Shown piece after piece: positions 34,409-45,616 of a stretch of DNA of 64,000 nt (position 1 is its first letter; every line of letters begins with the position of its first letter). The translations under genes were made by a program, and so were the position numbers. The notes below the pieces were generated by a model. That model was given only the letters and a program-made list of their open reading frames with translations. It made no database searches and was not told where the DNA came from. The stretch is from Actinomyces ruminicola (GTDB lineage Bacteria > Actinomycetota > Actinomycetes > Actinomycetales > Actinomycetaceae): positions 85,643 through 149,642 of the forward strand of contig NZ_FNIM01000005.1 of assembly GCF_900103885.1 (NCBI RefSeq), written 5' to 3'.

Positions 34409-34873
34409 ATGAGCCTGATAGTGGCCGCACCGCTGGCCGGAACCGTGCTGGCCGCCGCGGATGTGCCGGACCCCGTCTTCGCCGGCGGCATGCTCGGCCC
34501 CGGACTCGCCGTCGACCCGGACCGCGCCGGCGGTGGGCAGGTCATCGCGCTCGCGCCCGTCAGCGGGACGATCGCCAAGCTCCACCCGCACGCCTTCATC
34601 GTGACCGGCGTCGGGGGCCGCGACGTACTGGTGCACCTGGGCCTGGACACGGTGGAGCTGGGCGGTGCCGGCTTCGCGCTGCACGCCGCCGAGGGGGACC
34701 GGGTAACCGCCGGCGACCCGGTGGTCACCTGGTGCCCGGCCGCCGTCGAGGCCGGCGGCCGTAGTCCGATCGTGCCGGTGATCGGGCTGCAGGCGAAGCC
34801 CTCACAGCTCACGCCCAGCGCCGTGGGCGCCCGCGTGGCCGCCGGGGCGCCCCTGTTCACCTGGGACGACTGA
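34409..34873 (+). CDS. crr: PTS glucose-type IIA component
   Basis: A 154-residue EIIA of the glucose family, which receives phosphate from HPr and passes it to IIB. The two active-site histidines are His61 (LHPHAF) and His76 (DVLVHLGLDTVEL, the phosphorylated one). It is a free-standing domain; no IIC gene is next to it. It follows pepN closely, so the two may be cotranscribed. The matching IIB and enzyme I genes are 2.5-3 kb away. Confidence 0.92.
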   Translation: MSLIVAAPLAGTVLAAADVPDPVFAGGMLGPGLAVDPDRAGGGQVIALAPVSGTIAKLHPHAFIVTGVGGRDVLVHLGLDTVELGGAGFALHAAEGDRVTAGDPVVTWCPAAVEAGGRSPIVPVIGLQAKPSQLTPSAVGARVAAGAPLFTWDD

Positions 34874-34907
34874 CCGGCACCCCGAGCGTCTTCGCAACCG
34901 GTGCCGG

Positions 34908-34951
34908 TACGTGTCGGGGACGGTCGCCATGACGACCGCCCCCGACACGTA
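34908..34951. terminator. Bidirectional terminator between crr and malQ
   Basis: A 19-bp inverted repeat (34908-34926 with 34933-34951, one mismatch) and a 6-nt loop, between two convergent genes. Confidence 0.8.
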
Positions 34952-34977
34952 CTACGTATTGCCTGGTCCCTCGAGGC

Positions 34978-37140
34978 TCAGCTGCGGAACTCCTCCCGCA
35001 CGGAGGTCAGCAGGCTGGCCAGGCGCACATTGTCCGGCAGGTCCTCGACCAGGACGACCTCGCCCGATCCGTCCGCGAGCGGCATCTTCCAGTTGGGGTA
35101 CTCCTGGTCGGTGCCGGGCTGGTTCTGCGCACGGCGCTCGCCGACGCCGTCGACCAGCGCCACCCCGACCAGCGCCGACGGCGTGCGTACCACATAGCGG
35201 TACAGCGCCTCAACGGTCTCACGCTCCGAGGGGTTCTCCCCCAGCAATCCGTGCTCACGCAGCCGGGTCAGCATGCGCTCGCGCTCAATGCGGGCCTCGG
35301 TGCGCACCTGTTCGATGGGCTCGGTGAGCAGGCCCAGCCGCTCCCGCAGGGTCACGTGCTCGTCGGCCAGGTATCCGGCGGTGGGCGGCAGATCGTGGGT
35401 GTTGACGGTGGACAGCGCCAGGTGCCGGTAGGCGCCCGGCTCCAGCGGTATGCCGTCCTCCTCCTGCTTCTCGAACCAGAGCACGGAGGTGCCCAGCACA
35501 CCGCGGCTGGCCAGGTACTCGCGCGCCCACGGCTCCACGGTGCCCAAGTCCTCGCCGATGATGACGGCGCCCGCCCGGTGGGCCTCCAGCAGGACGACGC
35601 CGATCATCGCCTCGTGGTCGTAGCGCACGTAGGCGCCCTGGTCGGCGCGCAGGCCGTCGGGGATCCACCACAGCCGGAACAGGCCGATGACGTGGTCGAT
35701 GCGCAGCGCGCCGGCGTGCCGCAGCACGGTGCCGACCATCTCCCGCAGCGGGGCATATGCGGTCTCCGCCAGCCGAACCGGGTTCCACGGCGGCTGAGAC
35801 CAGTTCTGTCCCAGCTGGTTGTACATGTCCGGCGGGGCACCGACCCCGACGCCGGGAGCGAAGGCGTCCGGTTCGGCCCAGGCGTCCGCACCCCTGGGGT
35901 GCACACCGACCGCGAGGTCGTCCATGAGCCCGAGGCTCATGCCCGCAGCCTTCGCCTCGGCCTGGGCACGGCCCAGCTGTTCATCGACGATCCACTGCAG
36001 CCACGCGTAGAAGTCGATGCGATCGGCGAGCGTGCGCGCCTCGTTGGCGACGAAGGCGCTGGTGGCGTCCCTGAGGGTGTCGGGCCAGTCCTCGAAGCTC
36101 CCGTACTTCTCCATGAGCGCGCACCACAGGGCGAAGCGCTCCAGCCCCTGTCCCTGCTCGGCGCGGAAGCGCTCGAAGTCGCGCTGCCGGGACCGGGAGC
36201 GGCCCGCGGCGAAGATGACCTCCAGCGCCTCGCGCTTGGCCTTCCAGGCGGCGTCGCGATCGATGGCGTCGGCGGTGAGGTTCGCGTCGGCGACCTCCTC
36301 ATACGCCCACTGCACCAGCGAGCGGCGCGGCCCCGACAGTCGGGAGACCTCCAGGATGTTCTCGGGGCGGATGTAGATGGGGTTGACGAAGCGTCGGGTG
36401 ACCGGCAGGTAGGGCGAGGGGGTCATGGGGCCGACGGGCTCAGCGGCATGCATCGGGTTGATGAGCAGGAAGTCGGCGCCCTCGTCGCCCAGGAACCCGG
36501 CCAGCTCGGTGAGGTCGTCGGCGTCGCCGATCCCCCAGGAGCCGCGGGAGCGGATGGAGTACAGCTGGGCCATCACGCCCCAGCCGCGGCCGCCCAGGGA
36601 GGCGGGCAGGTCGAGGTGATCCGGCGTGACGGCCAGGGCGGCGGTCGCCGAGTAGGCGCCCTTACCGGCCGGAACGGCGTCGACGTCCGCGATGATCGTG
36701 TGCCAGCCCAGAGGCAGGTCGTCGGGAATCACGAAGGAGGCCTGCCCGGTCAGAACGCCGTCCACCTCACGTGGGGCGGTCCAGTCGTCGGCCTGGAGCA
36801 GCTGCAGGGTGTCGCCCTCCTCCAGGCTGATGTGCACCTGGACATGGGCGCCGTCGGGCACGTGCACCGGGACGGTCGCCTGCACACCGGCACGCACCAC
36901 CACGGTTGGCGGCAGGGTGCGCCGCCACGGGGCGACCTCGGCCTCGCGCAGGGAGTCCTCAACCTCCTGGGCATCACCGGCCCTGACGCCCAGGGCCGCC
37001 AGCACGGCAACCAGCGTGGTGCGGGAGGGCGCGGCCAGGTTGCCGTGGTAGTCCCAGTACTCGGTGGATACCCCGTGGGCCTCGGCGAGCTGCTTGAGTC
37101 GCTCGTCAGGGAGATCGGATGCGGCAGTGGATTCGGTCAT
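34978..37140 (-). CDS. malQ: 4-alpha-glucanotransferase (amylomaltase, GH77)
   Basis: A 720-residue enzyme that transfers glucan chains between maltodextrins. The GH77 catalytic residues are visible: nucleophile Asp in ALRIDHVIGLFR, acid/base Glu in IIGEDLGTV and third Asp in VNTHDLPP. An N-terminal extension of about 150 residues with beta-rich character is typical of actinobacterial MalQ. AAGG precedes the ATG. The gene stands alone and is convergent with crr; it may be controlled by sugar availability through its 280-bp upstream region. Confidence 0.96.
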   Translation of the reverse strand: MTESTAASDLPDERLKQLAEAHGVSTEYWDYHGNLAAPSRTTLVAVLAALGVRAGDAQEVEDSLREAEVAPWRRTLPPTVVVRAGVQATVPVHVPDGAHVQVHISLEEGDTLQLLQADDWTAPREVDGVLTGQASFVIPDDLPLGWHTIIADVDAVPAGKGAYSATAALAVTPDHLDLPASLGGRGWGVMAQLYSIRSRGSWGIGDADDLTELAGFLGDEGADFLLINPMHAAEPVGPMTPSPYLPVTRRFVNPIYIRPENILEVSRLSGPRRSLVQWAYEEVADANLTADAIDRDAAWKAKREALEVIFAAGRSRSRQRDFERFRAEQGQGLERFALWCALMEKYGSFEDWPDTLRDATSAFVANEARTLADRIDFYAWLQWIVDEQLGRAQAEAKAAGMSLGLMDDLAVGVHPRGADAWAEPDAFAPGVGVGAPPDMYNQLGQNWSQPPWNPVRLAETAYAPLREMVGTVLRHAGALRIDHVIGLFRLWWIPDGLRADQGAYVRYDHEAMIGVVLLEAHRAGAVIIGEDLGTVEPWAREYLASRGVLGTSVLWFEKQEEDGIPLEPGAYRHLALSTVNTHDLPPTAGYLADEHVTLRERLGLLTEPIEQVRTEARIERERMLTRLREHGLLGENPSERETVEALYRYVVRTPSALVGVALVDGVGERRAQNQPGTDQEYPNWKMPLADGSGEVVLVEDLPDNVRLASLLTSVREEFRS

Positions 37141-37421
37141 TGCGGTTCAGCCTTGTGCTCGGTCGCGCGTGCGCGCGAGGGCGTCCCCGATTGCATGGGG
37201 CGCGGGAAGGTTGTTTCAAACGATGCCCCGCCTGCCCGCCTAGGCGACTGCGCGGTCGGCTCGGCCGACAGGAACATCTCTTGCAGCAAGCGTTTCATAC
37301 GATCCGCGCCGACGCCAGTCGCCCACGCCGCATGTCGGCCGCCTCGTCCCGCCCGTACCGAACCAAGTCGAACGAGACACGTCGACGGCGGCCGGAGCGT
37401 GCCCGCCCCGGCCACCCCAGA
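37141..37421. other. Non-coding region upstream of malQ
   Basis: About 280 bases between malQ and the PTS IIB gene. It contains TTTCAAACGATG (near 37215) and AGCGTTTCATACG (near 37289), which loosely resemble LacI-type sugar-repressor operators. I see no gene here, and the operator reading is weak. Confidence 0.3.
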
Positions 37422-37652
37422 TCAGTCGAGCTCAGCGATTTCCTGGGCAATCGCGTCCGCCGTGGGGCCGACCACCACCTGGACCACCCGGCCGGAGCGG
37501 ACCACGCCGAAGGCGCCGGTGGCGCGCAGGGCCTCCTCGTCGACCTTGTCCTGATCAATTACCTCGACCCGCAGGCGGGTGATGCAGGGCTCCAGGTCAG
37601 AAATGTTCTCGCGCCCGCCCAGGCCGGCGATGATCTCAGCTGCAGTGCTCAT
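37422..37652 (-). CDS. PTS glucose-type IIB component, free-standing
   Basis: A 76-residue IIB domain. The phosphorylated cysteine is Cys23 in DLEPCITRLRVEV, and GAFGVVRSGRVVQVVVGP is the second half of the fold. It is a single-domain protein, not fused to IIC. GAGGAG precedes the ATG. It is divergent from the enzyme I gene. No IIC permease or HPr gene is in the window. Confidence 0.9.
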   Translation of the reverse strand: MSTAAEIIAGLGGRENISDLEPCITRLRVEVIDQDKVDEEALRATGAFGVVRSGRVVQVVVGPTADAIAQEIAELD

Positions 37653-37926
37653 GCGTACTCCTCGTTGTACTTCGTGCTCGACGTCACTTTATCGCAGTTC
37701 ACGGCGCGAGTGCGCATTGCCGGGGACACCGATCGGAGGCGATTCCGCCCAACCCCGCCGTCGCCCGGCGCTTGAGCAGCTGCTTCCACGAGCCACACAG
37801 ACCGCCTCCGCACCATCCCCCGGCTGTCAATCGTCATTCATCCGATGGCAGAATCGCTCCCCGAAGCACCAAGTCGGTGCACAATGAGCCGTGACACCCG
37901 TCTCCATCGCTGTTGAGGAGCACCGT

Positions 37927-39624
37927 ATGGCCCCGTCCGCCGCAACCCCCACCTCTCTTACCGGCATCGGCGTGAGCCCCGGACTCGTCGCCGGGCCCGT
38001 CGCCCGCATGGCGCCCGGCATCGCCGAACCCGAGATCGCCACCCTGGAACCGAGCCGGGACATCGACAAGGAGTGCGACCGCATCGCGGCGGCCGCACAG
38101 ACCGTTAAGAAGGGCCTTGAGCTGTCCGCGGCCGAGGCCAAGGGCGATGGCCGCACCCTCCTGGAGACCACCGCGCAGATGGCCGCCGACCCCACCCTGA
38201 CCTCCTCCGCACAGGCCATGGTCCGTGAGCGTCGCCTGGTGCCCGAGCGGGCCGTGTGGGAGGCCGCCGGGACGCTCGCCTCCATGCTGGAGTCCCTCGG
38301 CGGCTACATGGCCGAGCGCACGCGCGATGTTCAGGATGTGCGCGATCGCATCGTCGCAGTGCTGACCGACTCCCCCATGCCCGGCATCCCCCGCCTGCCC
38401 GAGCCCTTCGTGCTGGTGGCCGAAGACCTCGCCCCGGCCGACACGGCCCTGCTGGACCCGGAGAAGGTAGTCGCCTTCGTCACCTCCGAGGGCGGACCGA
38501 CCTCCCACACCGCGATCCTGGCGCGCGCCCTGGGCATGCCCGCCATCGTGGGCACCGGCTCCGCCGTCACCGACCAGCTGAACGATGGCGACATCGTCCT
38601 GGTGGACGGCACCAAGGGCACGATCGTGGTTGATCCGAGCGAGGATCAGCTGCGTCGCGCCCGTGAGCTGGCCAGCCGCGTACGCGTGTTCAATGGGGAC
38701 GGCGCTACCAAGGACGGCCACGAGGTGCAGCTGCTAGCCAACGTCGGCGACGGCGCTGCTGCGCGCTCCGCCGCGGAGGCCAACGCCATGGGCGTGGGCC
38801 TGTTCCGCACCGAGTTCTGCTTCCTGGACCAGCCCGAGGAGCCGAGCGTCGACGACCAGGTCGAGGCATACAAGGCCGTCCTGGAGGCATTCCCGGGCAA
38901 GAAGGTGGTTGTGCGCACCCTCGACGCCGGCGCCGACAAGCCCCTGCCCTTCCTCACCGACGCCACCGAAGCCAACCCGGCCCTGGGCGTTCGCGCCTAC
39001 CGCACCACGCGCCGCGACCCGGAGGTGCTCGACCACCAGTTGGAGGCCCTGGCCAAGGCGGAGGCCGAGACCGAGGCCAAGGTATGGGTCATGGCCCCCA
39101 TGATCTCAACGGTGGAGGAGGCCAAGGCCTTCACCGAGAAGGCCCGCTCCTACGGCCTTAAGACCGCGGGCATGATGATTGAGGTGCCCTCGGCCGCGAT
39201 CATGGCAGACAAGATGTTCGAGTACGCCGACTTCGCCTCGATCGGCACCAATGACCTGACCCAGTACGTCATGGCGGCCGACCGTCTGCTCTCCTCGCTG
39301 GCCGACCTGTCCACCGCCTGGCAGCCGGCCGTTCTGCGCCTGATCAAGCAGGCCTGCGACGGCGCCGCCCCGCACGGGCGCCCGGTCGGCGTATGCGGTG
39401 AGGCCGCCGCGGATCCGGCGCTGGCAACGGTGCTGGTGGGCCTGGGCGTGGCCAGCCTGTCCATGACCGCCCGCGCCCTGCCCGACGTCGACGCGGTCCT
39501 GAAGACGGTGGACCTGGCCGAGTGCCAGCGGCTCGCCGGAATCGCCACCGCCTCGGCCACCGGAGACGAGGCCCGGCAGGCGGTGCGCGCCGAGCTGCCG
39601 ATCCTGGAGGAGTTCGGTCTTTGA
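37927..39624 (+). CDS. ptsI: PTS enzyme I (phosphoenolpyruvate-protein phosphotransferase)
   Basis: A 565-residue enzyme I that moves phosphate from PEP to HPr. The active-site His is in GGPTSHTAILARALGMPAIVG. The C-terminal PEP-binding barrel shows FRTEFCFLD, RTLDAGADKPLPF, MIEVPSAAIMAD, GTNDLTQYVMAADR and GVCGEAAADP. I chose ATG 37927 because GAGGAG lies 6 bases upstream; a GTG at 37891 would add 12 residues. The stop overlaps the start of the thioesterase gene. Confidence 0.95.
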   Translation: MAPSAATPTSLTGIGVSPGLVAGPVARMAPGIAEPEIATLEPSRDIDKECDRIAAAAQTVKKGLELSAAEAKGDGRTLLETTAQMAADPTLTSSAQAMVRERRLVPERAVWEAAGTLASMLESLGGYMAERTRDVQDVRDRIVAVLTDSPMPGIPRLPEPFVLVAEDLAPADTALLDPEKVVAFVTSEGGPTSHTAILARALGMPAIVGTGSAVTDQLNDGDIVLVDGTKGTIVVDPSEDQLRRARELASRVRVFNGDGATKDGHEVQLLANVGDGAAARSAAEANAMGVGLFRTEFCFLDQPEEPSVDDQVEAYKAVLEAFPGKKVVVRTLDAGADKPLPFLTDATEANPALGVRAYRTTRRDPEVLDHQLEALAKAEAETEAKVWVMAPMISTVEEAKAFTEKARSYGLKTAGMMIEVPSAAIMADKMFEYADFASIGTNDLTQYVMAADRLLSSLADLSTAWQPAVLRLIKQACDGAAPHGRPVGVCGEAAADPALATVLVGLGVASLSMTARALPDVDAVLKTVDLAECQRLAGIATASATGDEARQAVRAELPILEEFGL

Positions 39625-40616
39625 CGCACCCATACCCCGTTCCCCCCGCCAGCACCGAACCACTGGGTTCGGTAACACGAATCCTCGCTCTGGAGGAGGT
39701 GTCCGGCGCGGGGGACGGGGTGGAGGCGTTCATCGGCTCCTCGCTGCCCCAGATCTCCGGACGGATCTACGGCGGGCAGGTCGTCGCCCAGGGCCTGTTG
39801 GCGGCGGCCGCCACCATGGTCGACGACGGTGACGGCCCCCGCCAACCGCACTCGGTGCACGCATTCTTCATGCGCGGCGGCAAACCGGGCCAGACGCTGC
39901 GCTTCGACGTCGAGCGGATGCACGATGGCCGCTCGTTCTCCCAGCGTCGCACCACCACGACTCAGGACGGCGTGCCGATCCTGACCATGGTCTCCTCCTT
40001 CCAGGAGCAGCAGGAGGGTACGGAGGTGCAGCTGGAGGCGCCGGACGTGCCGCGTCCGGAGGAGCTGATCAGCGCCCTGGAGATCTTCCGCTCCATCGAT
40101 CATCCGGTGGCCAAGTTCCTGGGCCGCACCACCGCCTTCGACATCCGCCACGTGGAGGGCAATATCTACCTGCGCCCGGGAAGACGGGTTGAGGGCCGTC
40201 AGCATCTGTGGGTGCGCTCGCGCGGCGCGATTCCGGCGGAGGCCAGCCAGACCGTGCACCGGGCGCTGCTGACTTACATGTGTGACCAGGTCATGCTGGA
40301 GCCGGCACTGCGCAGTCAGGGCCTGTCCTGGCGCAGCGAGGGCATGAGCCTGGCGACCCTGGACCACGCCCAGTGGTTCCACCGGGATGTGGATGCGGGC
40401 GACTGGCTGCTGTTCGTGCAGGACTCCCCCACCTCCCAGGGCGGGCGCTCCATGGCCCGCGCCGAGGTGTTCGACTCCTCCGGGCGGCTGGTCTCCACCA
40501 TCGCTCAGGAGGGCATGATCCGCACCCCCACCGCCACCGCGCATGGCAGCGGCGACTGGGCGATTCGCCTGGCCGAGGGCGACGACGGCGGGCCGATTCC
40601 GGACGCCTCGGCCTGA
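39621..40616 (+). CDS. tesB: Acyl-CoA thioesterase II
   Basis: A 331-residue double-hotdog thioesterase. Family features are GRIYGGQVVAQ, RQPHSVHAFFMRGGKP, RRTTTTQDG and LATLDHAQWFHRDVDAGDWLLF. It hydrolyses acyl-CoA to free acid and CoA. The start is TTG at 39621, overlapping the ptsI stop as TTGA, with GGAGGAG about 8 bases upstream; the longer upstream frame is a shadow of ptsI. Coupling a thioesterase to enzyme I is unusual but is probably only operon economy. Confidence 0.93.
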   Translation: MTHPYPVPPASTEPLGSVTRILALEEVSGAGDGVEAFIGSSLPQISGRIYGGQVVAQGLLAAAATMVDDGDGPRQPHSVHAFFMRGGKPGQTLRFDVERMHDGRSFSQRRTTTTQDGVPILTMVSSFQEQQEGTEVQLEAPDVPRPEELISALEIFRSIDHPVAKFLGRTTAFDIRHVEGNIYLRPGRRVEGRQHLWVRSRGAIPAEASQTVHRALLTYMCDQVMLEPALRSQGLSWRSEGMSLATLDHAQWFHRDVDAGDWLLFVQDSPTSQGGRSMARAEVFDSSGRLVSTIAQEGMIRTPTATAHGSGDWAIRLAEGDDGGPIPDASA

Positions 40617-40913
40617 CCCTGCACGCCCTGCACGTCGGGGACCACTCCCCTCCACACGGGAATCCCTGCGCTGCACTAGCAAACGACATTCCAGGGAAAC
40701 GGTGACAAACGCAACAGGCTACAACCAAGATCGGACCGAAAACGCCGTTGAAGGACCCTTTCCGCAGGTATGATGCGCAACTGAAACCTGCTGCTGCGGA
40801 GCTCCACCGCCGCCCTCCTCACACCCGTGAGCGTCGGGGCGGGGGTGTTTGCGTTCTCGGCAGCCGGTCCCGTTGTTCGTCAACTCCCCTTGCCCGCCTA
40901 AGAAAGGAGCATC
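40617..40913 (+). promoter_or_regulatory. Leader region of the second surface-protein gene
   Basis: About 300 bases without a gene. A promoter candidate is TTGAAG (40748) with TATGAT (40769-40774), a 15-bp spacer. This would give a leader of about 130 nt before the AAAGGAG ribosome site. I see no known riboswitch fold in it. Confidence 0.4.
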
Positions 40914-42302
40914 ATGCGCTCCCGCGCAGCTTCGCGTCTTCTGGCTGTGCTCGCCCTGGGAGCACTGGCCCTGGCGATGATCGTCCCCGCGGCGTTCCAC
41001 ACCACGGCACGTGCCGCTGAAGGCAATTGCACCGCTACAACCGAGACCCCTGACATCTCACTCCTCAAAAACGATGAGCCAGTGTCCGCCGAGAACGCGG
41101 CGGTCGCCTGGGAAATGCTGAAACTCCAGTTCTCCCTCGATCTCGAGGACGGCCACTGCGCCGGTCAGGCATACACCATCAGCGTTCCCGAGCAGCTTCG
41201 GTTCGATTCCGGCACCACCTGGAACCTCAACACCGAGGACGGCGCCACCGCAGCGACCATGACATACATGGGCAGCGAGGACGGCACGCCGGGTCAGGTG
41301 GTCATCACTCTGACCGATTACGTTGAGTCCCACCACGACGTCTCGCTGTCCGGCTGGCTCGACACCCGACTCACCAGCGTGATCACCCCCAGCACCACCG
41401 AGACACTGACATTCAACACCAATGGGAAGACCACGACTGTTGAGGCCCCCATCGGCGTTTGCGTGGGCAACTGCACCGAAATGCCGAACTATGTCAGCAA
41501 GTTCGGTTCTGCCCCGACTCCCGACGCCAACGGCGTGAGCTCCGGGAGCGTCACCATCCAGACCCCGACCATCACCGAGGAGCTGGCCGCAGGAGCCGGT
41601 TCCGTGACGGTGGACTGGGCCGACACGCTGACCTCTCCGAACCAGGCTTTCACCTGTGACGCCTCCGCCTACTCCTACACGGGCCGAAATGTGTGGGGTG
41701 ACCCCACTGGTGGGACCACCGCACAGGTGACGGTCACCAGCTGCACCGACACCACCATGACGGGTACCGTCGTGATTCCCGCCGGTCAGTTTGCTCGCGT
41801 CATTCTGCCGATGAGCTTCACCGGCGCCGGCCCCTGGACCGACGACGCCTCGGTGACCCTCGTAAGCAAGACTCTGGAGTCGAGCACCACCGTGGTACTT
41901 CGTAACGGCGGCGGGTCCGCCAACGGCAACGTTCCCGCCCCCACTCCGAGTGAGTCCCCGACTCCCAGCGAGTCTCCCACGCCTAGCGAATCGCCGACTC
42001 CCACCGAGTCGCCCTCCGCCACTCCCACCGAGTCGGCCACCCCGAGCGAGTCCCCGAGCGCGTCGGAGTCCCCGACCCCCGAGGAGTCCGCCTCGACAAC
42101 GCCCACTGCCTCGGCCACAACGCCGGCGGCAAGCGCCAGCGTAACCACCGGCGCTCCCGTCGTGCCGACCACTGTCGCCACCACGCCGGCCCGCCCCTCG
42201 CTGGCCCGTACCGGCGCCAACAGCCTGGTGCTGGTGCTCGGCGCCGGCTCTCTGCTGATCGCCGGGGCGGTTGCTCTCCAGCGCGCCCGCGCCCGCGAGT
42301 GA
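40914..42302 (+). CDS. Cell-wall-anchored surface adhesin-like protein (LARTG anchor)
   Basis: A 462-residue exported protein. Residues 1-36 are a signal peptide. Residues about 40-335 are beta-rich with paired cysteines and look like the Ig-fold adhesin domains of MSCRAMM-type proteins. A Pro/Thr/Ser/Glu stalk (about 340-400) is built of PTPSES-type repeats. The C-terminus has LARTG, a hydrophobic helix and the tail QRARARE. As in the 14.4-kb protein, LAxTG points to a class E sortase. The ligand is unknown. Confidence 0.87.
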   Translation: MRSRAASRLLAVLALGALALAMIVPAAFHTTARAAEGNCTATTETPDISLLKNDEPVSAENAAVAWEMLKLQFSLDLEDGHCAGQAYTISVPEQLRFDSGTTWNLNTEDGATAATMTYMGSEDGTPGQVVITLTDYVESHHDVSLSGWLDTRLTSVITPSTTETLTFNTNGKTTTVEAPIGVCVGNCTEMPNYVSKFGSAPTPDANGVSSGSVTIQTPTITEELAAGAGSVTVDWADTLTSPNQAFTCDASAYSYTGRNVWGDPTGGTTAQVTVTSCTDTTMTGTVVIPAGQFARVILPMSFTGAGPWTDDASVTLVSKTLESSTTVVLRNGGGSANGNVPAPTPSESPTPSESPTPSESPTPTESPSATPTESATPSESPSASESPTPEESASTTPTASATTPAASASVTTGAPVVPTTVATTPARPSLARTGANSLVLVLGAGSLLIAGAVALQRARARE

Positions 42303-42349
42303 CGCGGTGACACCCCGGACACCGGGCTGATCGCCTCTCAACGGCAAAC

Positions 42350-42386
42350 GGGTGGGGCCACGGATCATTGATCCGTGGCCCCACCC
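42350..42386. terminator. Bidirectional terminator between the surface-protein gene and ettA
   Basis: An almost perfect 37-base palindrome: arms of 18 bases (42350-42367 and 42369-42386) around one central base. It lies between convergent genes and is the strongest hairpin in the window. Confidence 0.85.
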
Positions 42387-42481
42387 TCATATCTGTGCGG
42401 TGCCGCAAGCCTGTTCGCCCAGCGACCTGCAACGCGACTCCATCGCCTCGGGAAAGTCCGCAAGCGGCCTTCCCGCTCGGC

Positions 42482-44164
<1,683 letters not shown>

Positions 44165-44569
44165 AGGTCTGATACGCCTTTCAAAGGGGTTGCTCGGATT
44201 CACTCGCGCCCCGACGACGATGCTCCCCCGACTGCGCCGGGGTGCGGCCCTCGTCGTCGGCACGCACCGCCGCCCAGCCTACGGGAGCCGCGGACCCGGG
44301 GCGACGGCGCGGGCCAGTGACGCCGTGCACGTGCGCGGCCGCCGCTGAGCATCGGTTGACGGTTTATCGACATCAAGACCGCGTCGCAAGGCGCGGTCCG
44401 AAACACACCTGGAGGCCCGGTCGCCCCGACGATGAGAGAACTCCCAGGTCCCAGGGGGCTCGCGCCGGGACAGACGTGTCCAGATATAGCTCGGACTCAC
44501 GCACGGATGAAGGCCGTCCGAATGCCTACCGTTCAGAGATCACCCGGCCTGGCGTTTGAGTGCAGGCAC
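44165..44569. other. Non-coding stretch between ettA and the CPBP gene
   Basis: About 400 bases. It must hold the ettA promoter. GACCGCG/CGCGGTC (44377-44398) could form a 7-bp hairpin ending the CPBP transcript. I see no coding region. Confidence 0.4.
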
Positions 44570-45472
44570 CTACCGCGCCATTGCGCGACCGGCGCGCGTC
44601 TTGTGCAGAAGCAGCACGATCGCCCCGGCGACCAGCCACAGACAGCCGATGACAACCCAGGTGACCGGCTCGTCAACGGGGACGCCGGTGCTAACCGCCA
44701 ACAGGTTGGAGAGATGGAATCCGCCGTGGGCACCGATGGCCGCCCAGGTCGAGCCCGACACCCAGCGTGCAGCCATCGCCGCCGCCCCGAAGCCGAAGGG
44801 CATGGCCAGATAAGTCACGTGCTCGGCCCATCCCTCCTGGCCGCCCTGTGAGATCAGGTGCATGACGGTGAAGGCAACTACCGAGACGGCCGCCGCCGTC
44901 CGGGTGGAGCCGAGTGAGCGGAACAACCAACCGCGCCACACCAGTTCCTCGGGGATTCCCTGCAGAAAGAACCCCAGGGCGATCTGAATCAGGATCGCCG
45001 ACCACCACGTGTCGCCCGGCATGGCGGGCTCCTCCCGAGCAATGCCGAGCGCTTCACCTACGGCACCGGCCAGGGCCATGACCATGAAGGCGGTGATGAT
45101 CATGCCGACGCACCAGGCCAGCGCACGCGGGCTCGGGCGCATTGCCAGATCGGAGGGGCTCGCGTGATCCAGTCGAGTGCTCAGCAGCCGGGTGCATATA
45201 AAGGCGCAAACCGTCGCCAGGGACAATATCGCGAGCACAGCCAGGCAGACCACCAGCAGCCCCGTGCTCCCCCGCCCGAAGACCTTCCCGTCCAGCAGTG
45301 ATCCGACGCCCGGTACGGCCATGACGAGCGTCGGCACCGTGGCGCTCAGCAGCATGACCGCGATGGCGATCGCCACCCGCAACACGGCGCCGCCCAGGCC
45401 CGGCCGGCTCGCTCGCACCTCCGGCTTCGCCTCTGTATTGGCTCCTGCCCCGGTGATCTCGTGTGCGCTCAT
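44570..45472 (-). CDS. CPBP family intramembrane metalloprotease
   Basis: A 300-residue membrane protein with about 8 hydrophobic segments. The Abi/CPBP motifs are intact: EELVWRGWLF (motif 1), FTVMHLISQG (motif 2) and GAHGGFHLSNLLA (motif 3), which supply the catalytic Glu and His residues of Rce1-type proteases. In bacteria they are linked to bacteriocin immunity or to processing of membrane proteins, but the target here is unknown. The start is probably ATG 45472, with TAGCGT 7 nt upstream and no Shine-Dalgarno site (leaderless). It is divergent from the S66 peptidase gene. Confidence 0.88.
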   Translation of the reverse strand: MSAHEITGAGANTEAKPEVRASRPGLGGAVLRVAIAIAVMLLSATVPTLVMAVPGVGSLLDGKVFGRGSTGLLVVCLAVLAILSLATVCAFICTRLLSTRLDHASPSDLAMRPSPRALAWCVGMIITAFMVMALAGAVGEALGIAREEPAMPGDTWWSAILIQIALGFFLQGIPEELVWRGWLFRSLGSTRTAAAVSVVAFTVMHLISQGGQEGWAEHVTYLAMPFGFGAAAMAARWVSGSTWAAIGAHGGFHLSNLLAVSTGVPVDEPVTWVVIGCLWLVAGAIVLLLHKTRAGRAMAR

Positions 45473-45616
45473 ACAGGCCACGCTAAGTGGCGCCGATCAC
45501 CGATTCCAGAGCCAGCGACATTAACCAGGGCCGACACGCCACAGATTCAGGGACCCGTCCGGGACCTCCCCGAGGACCTTTACCGTCCTGTGCTTGTCCG
45601 GCTATGGTTCACAGGC

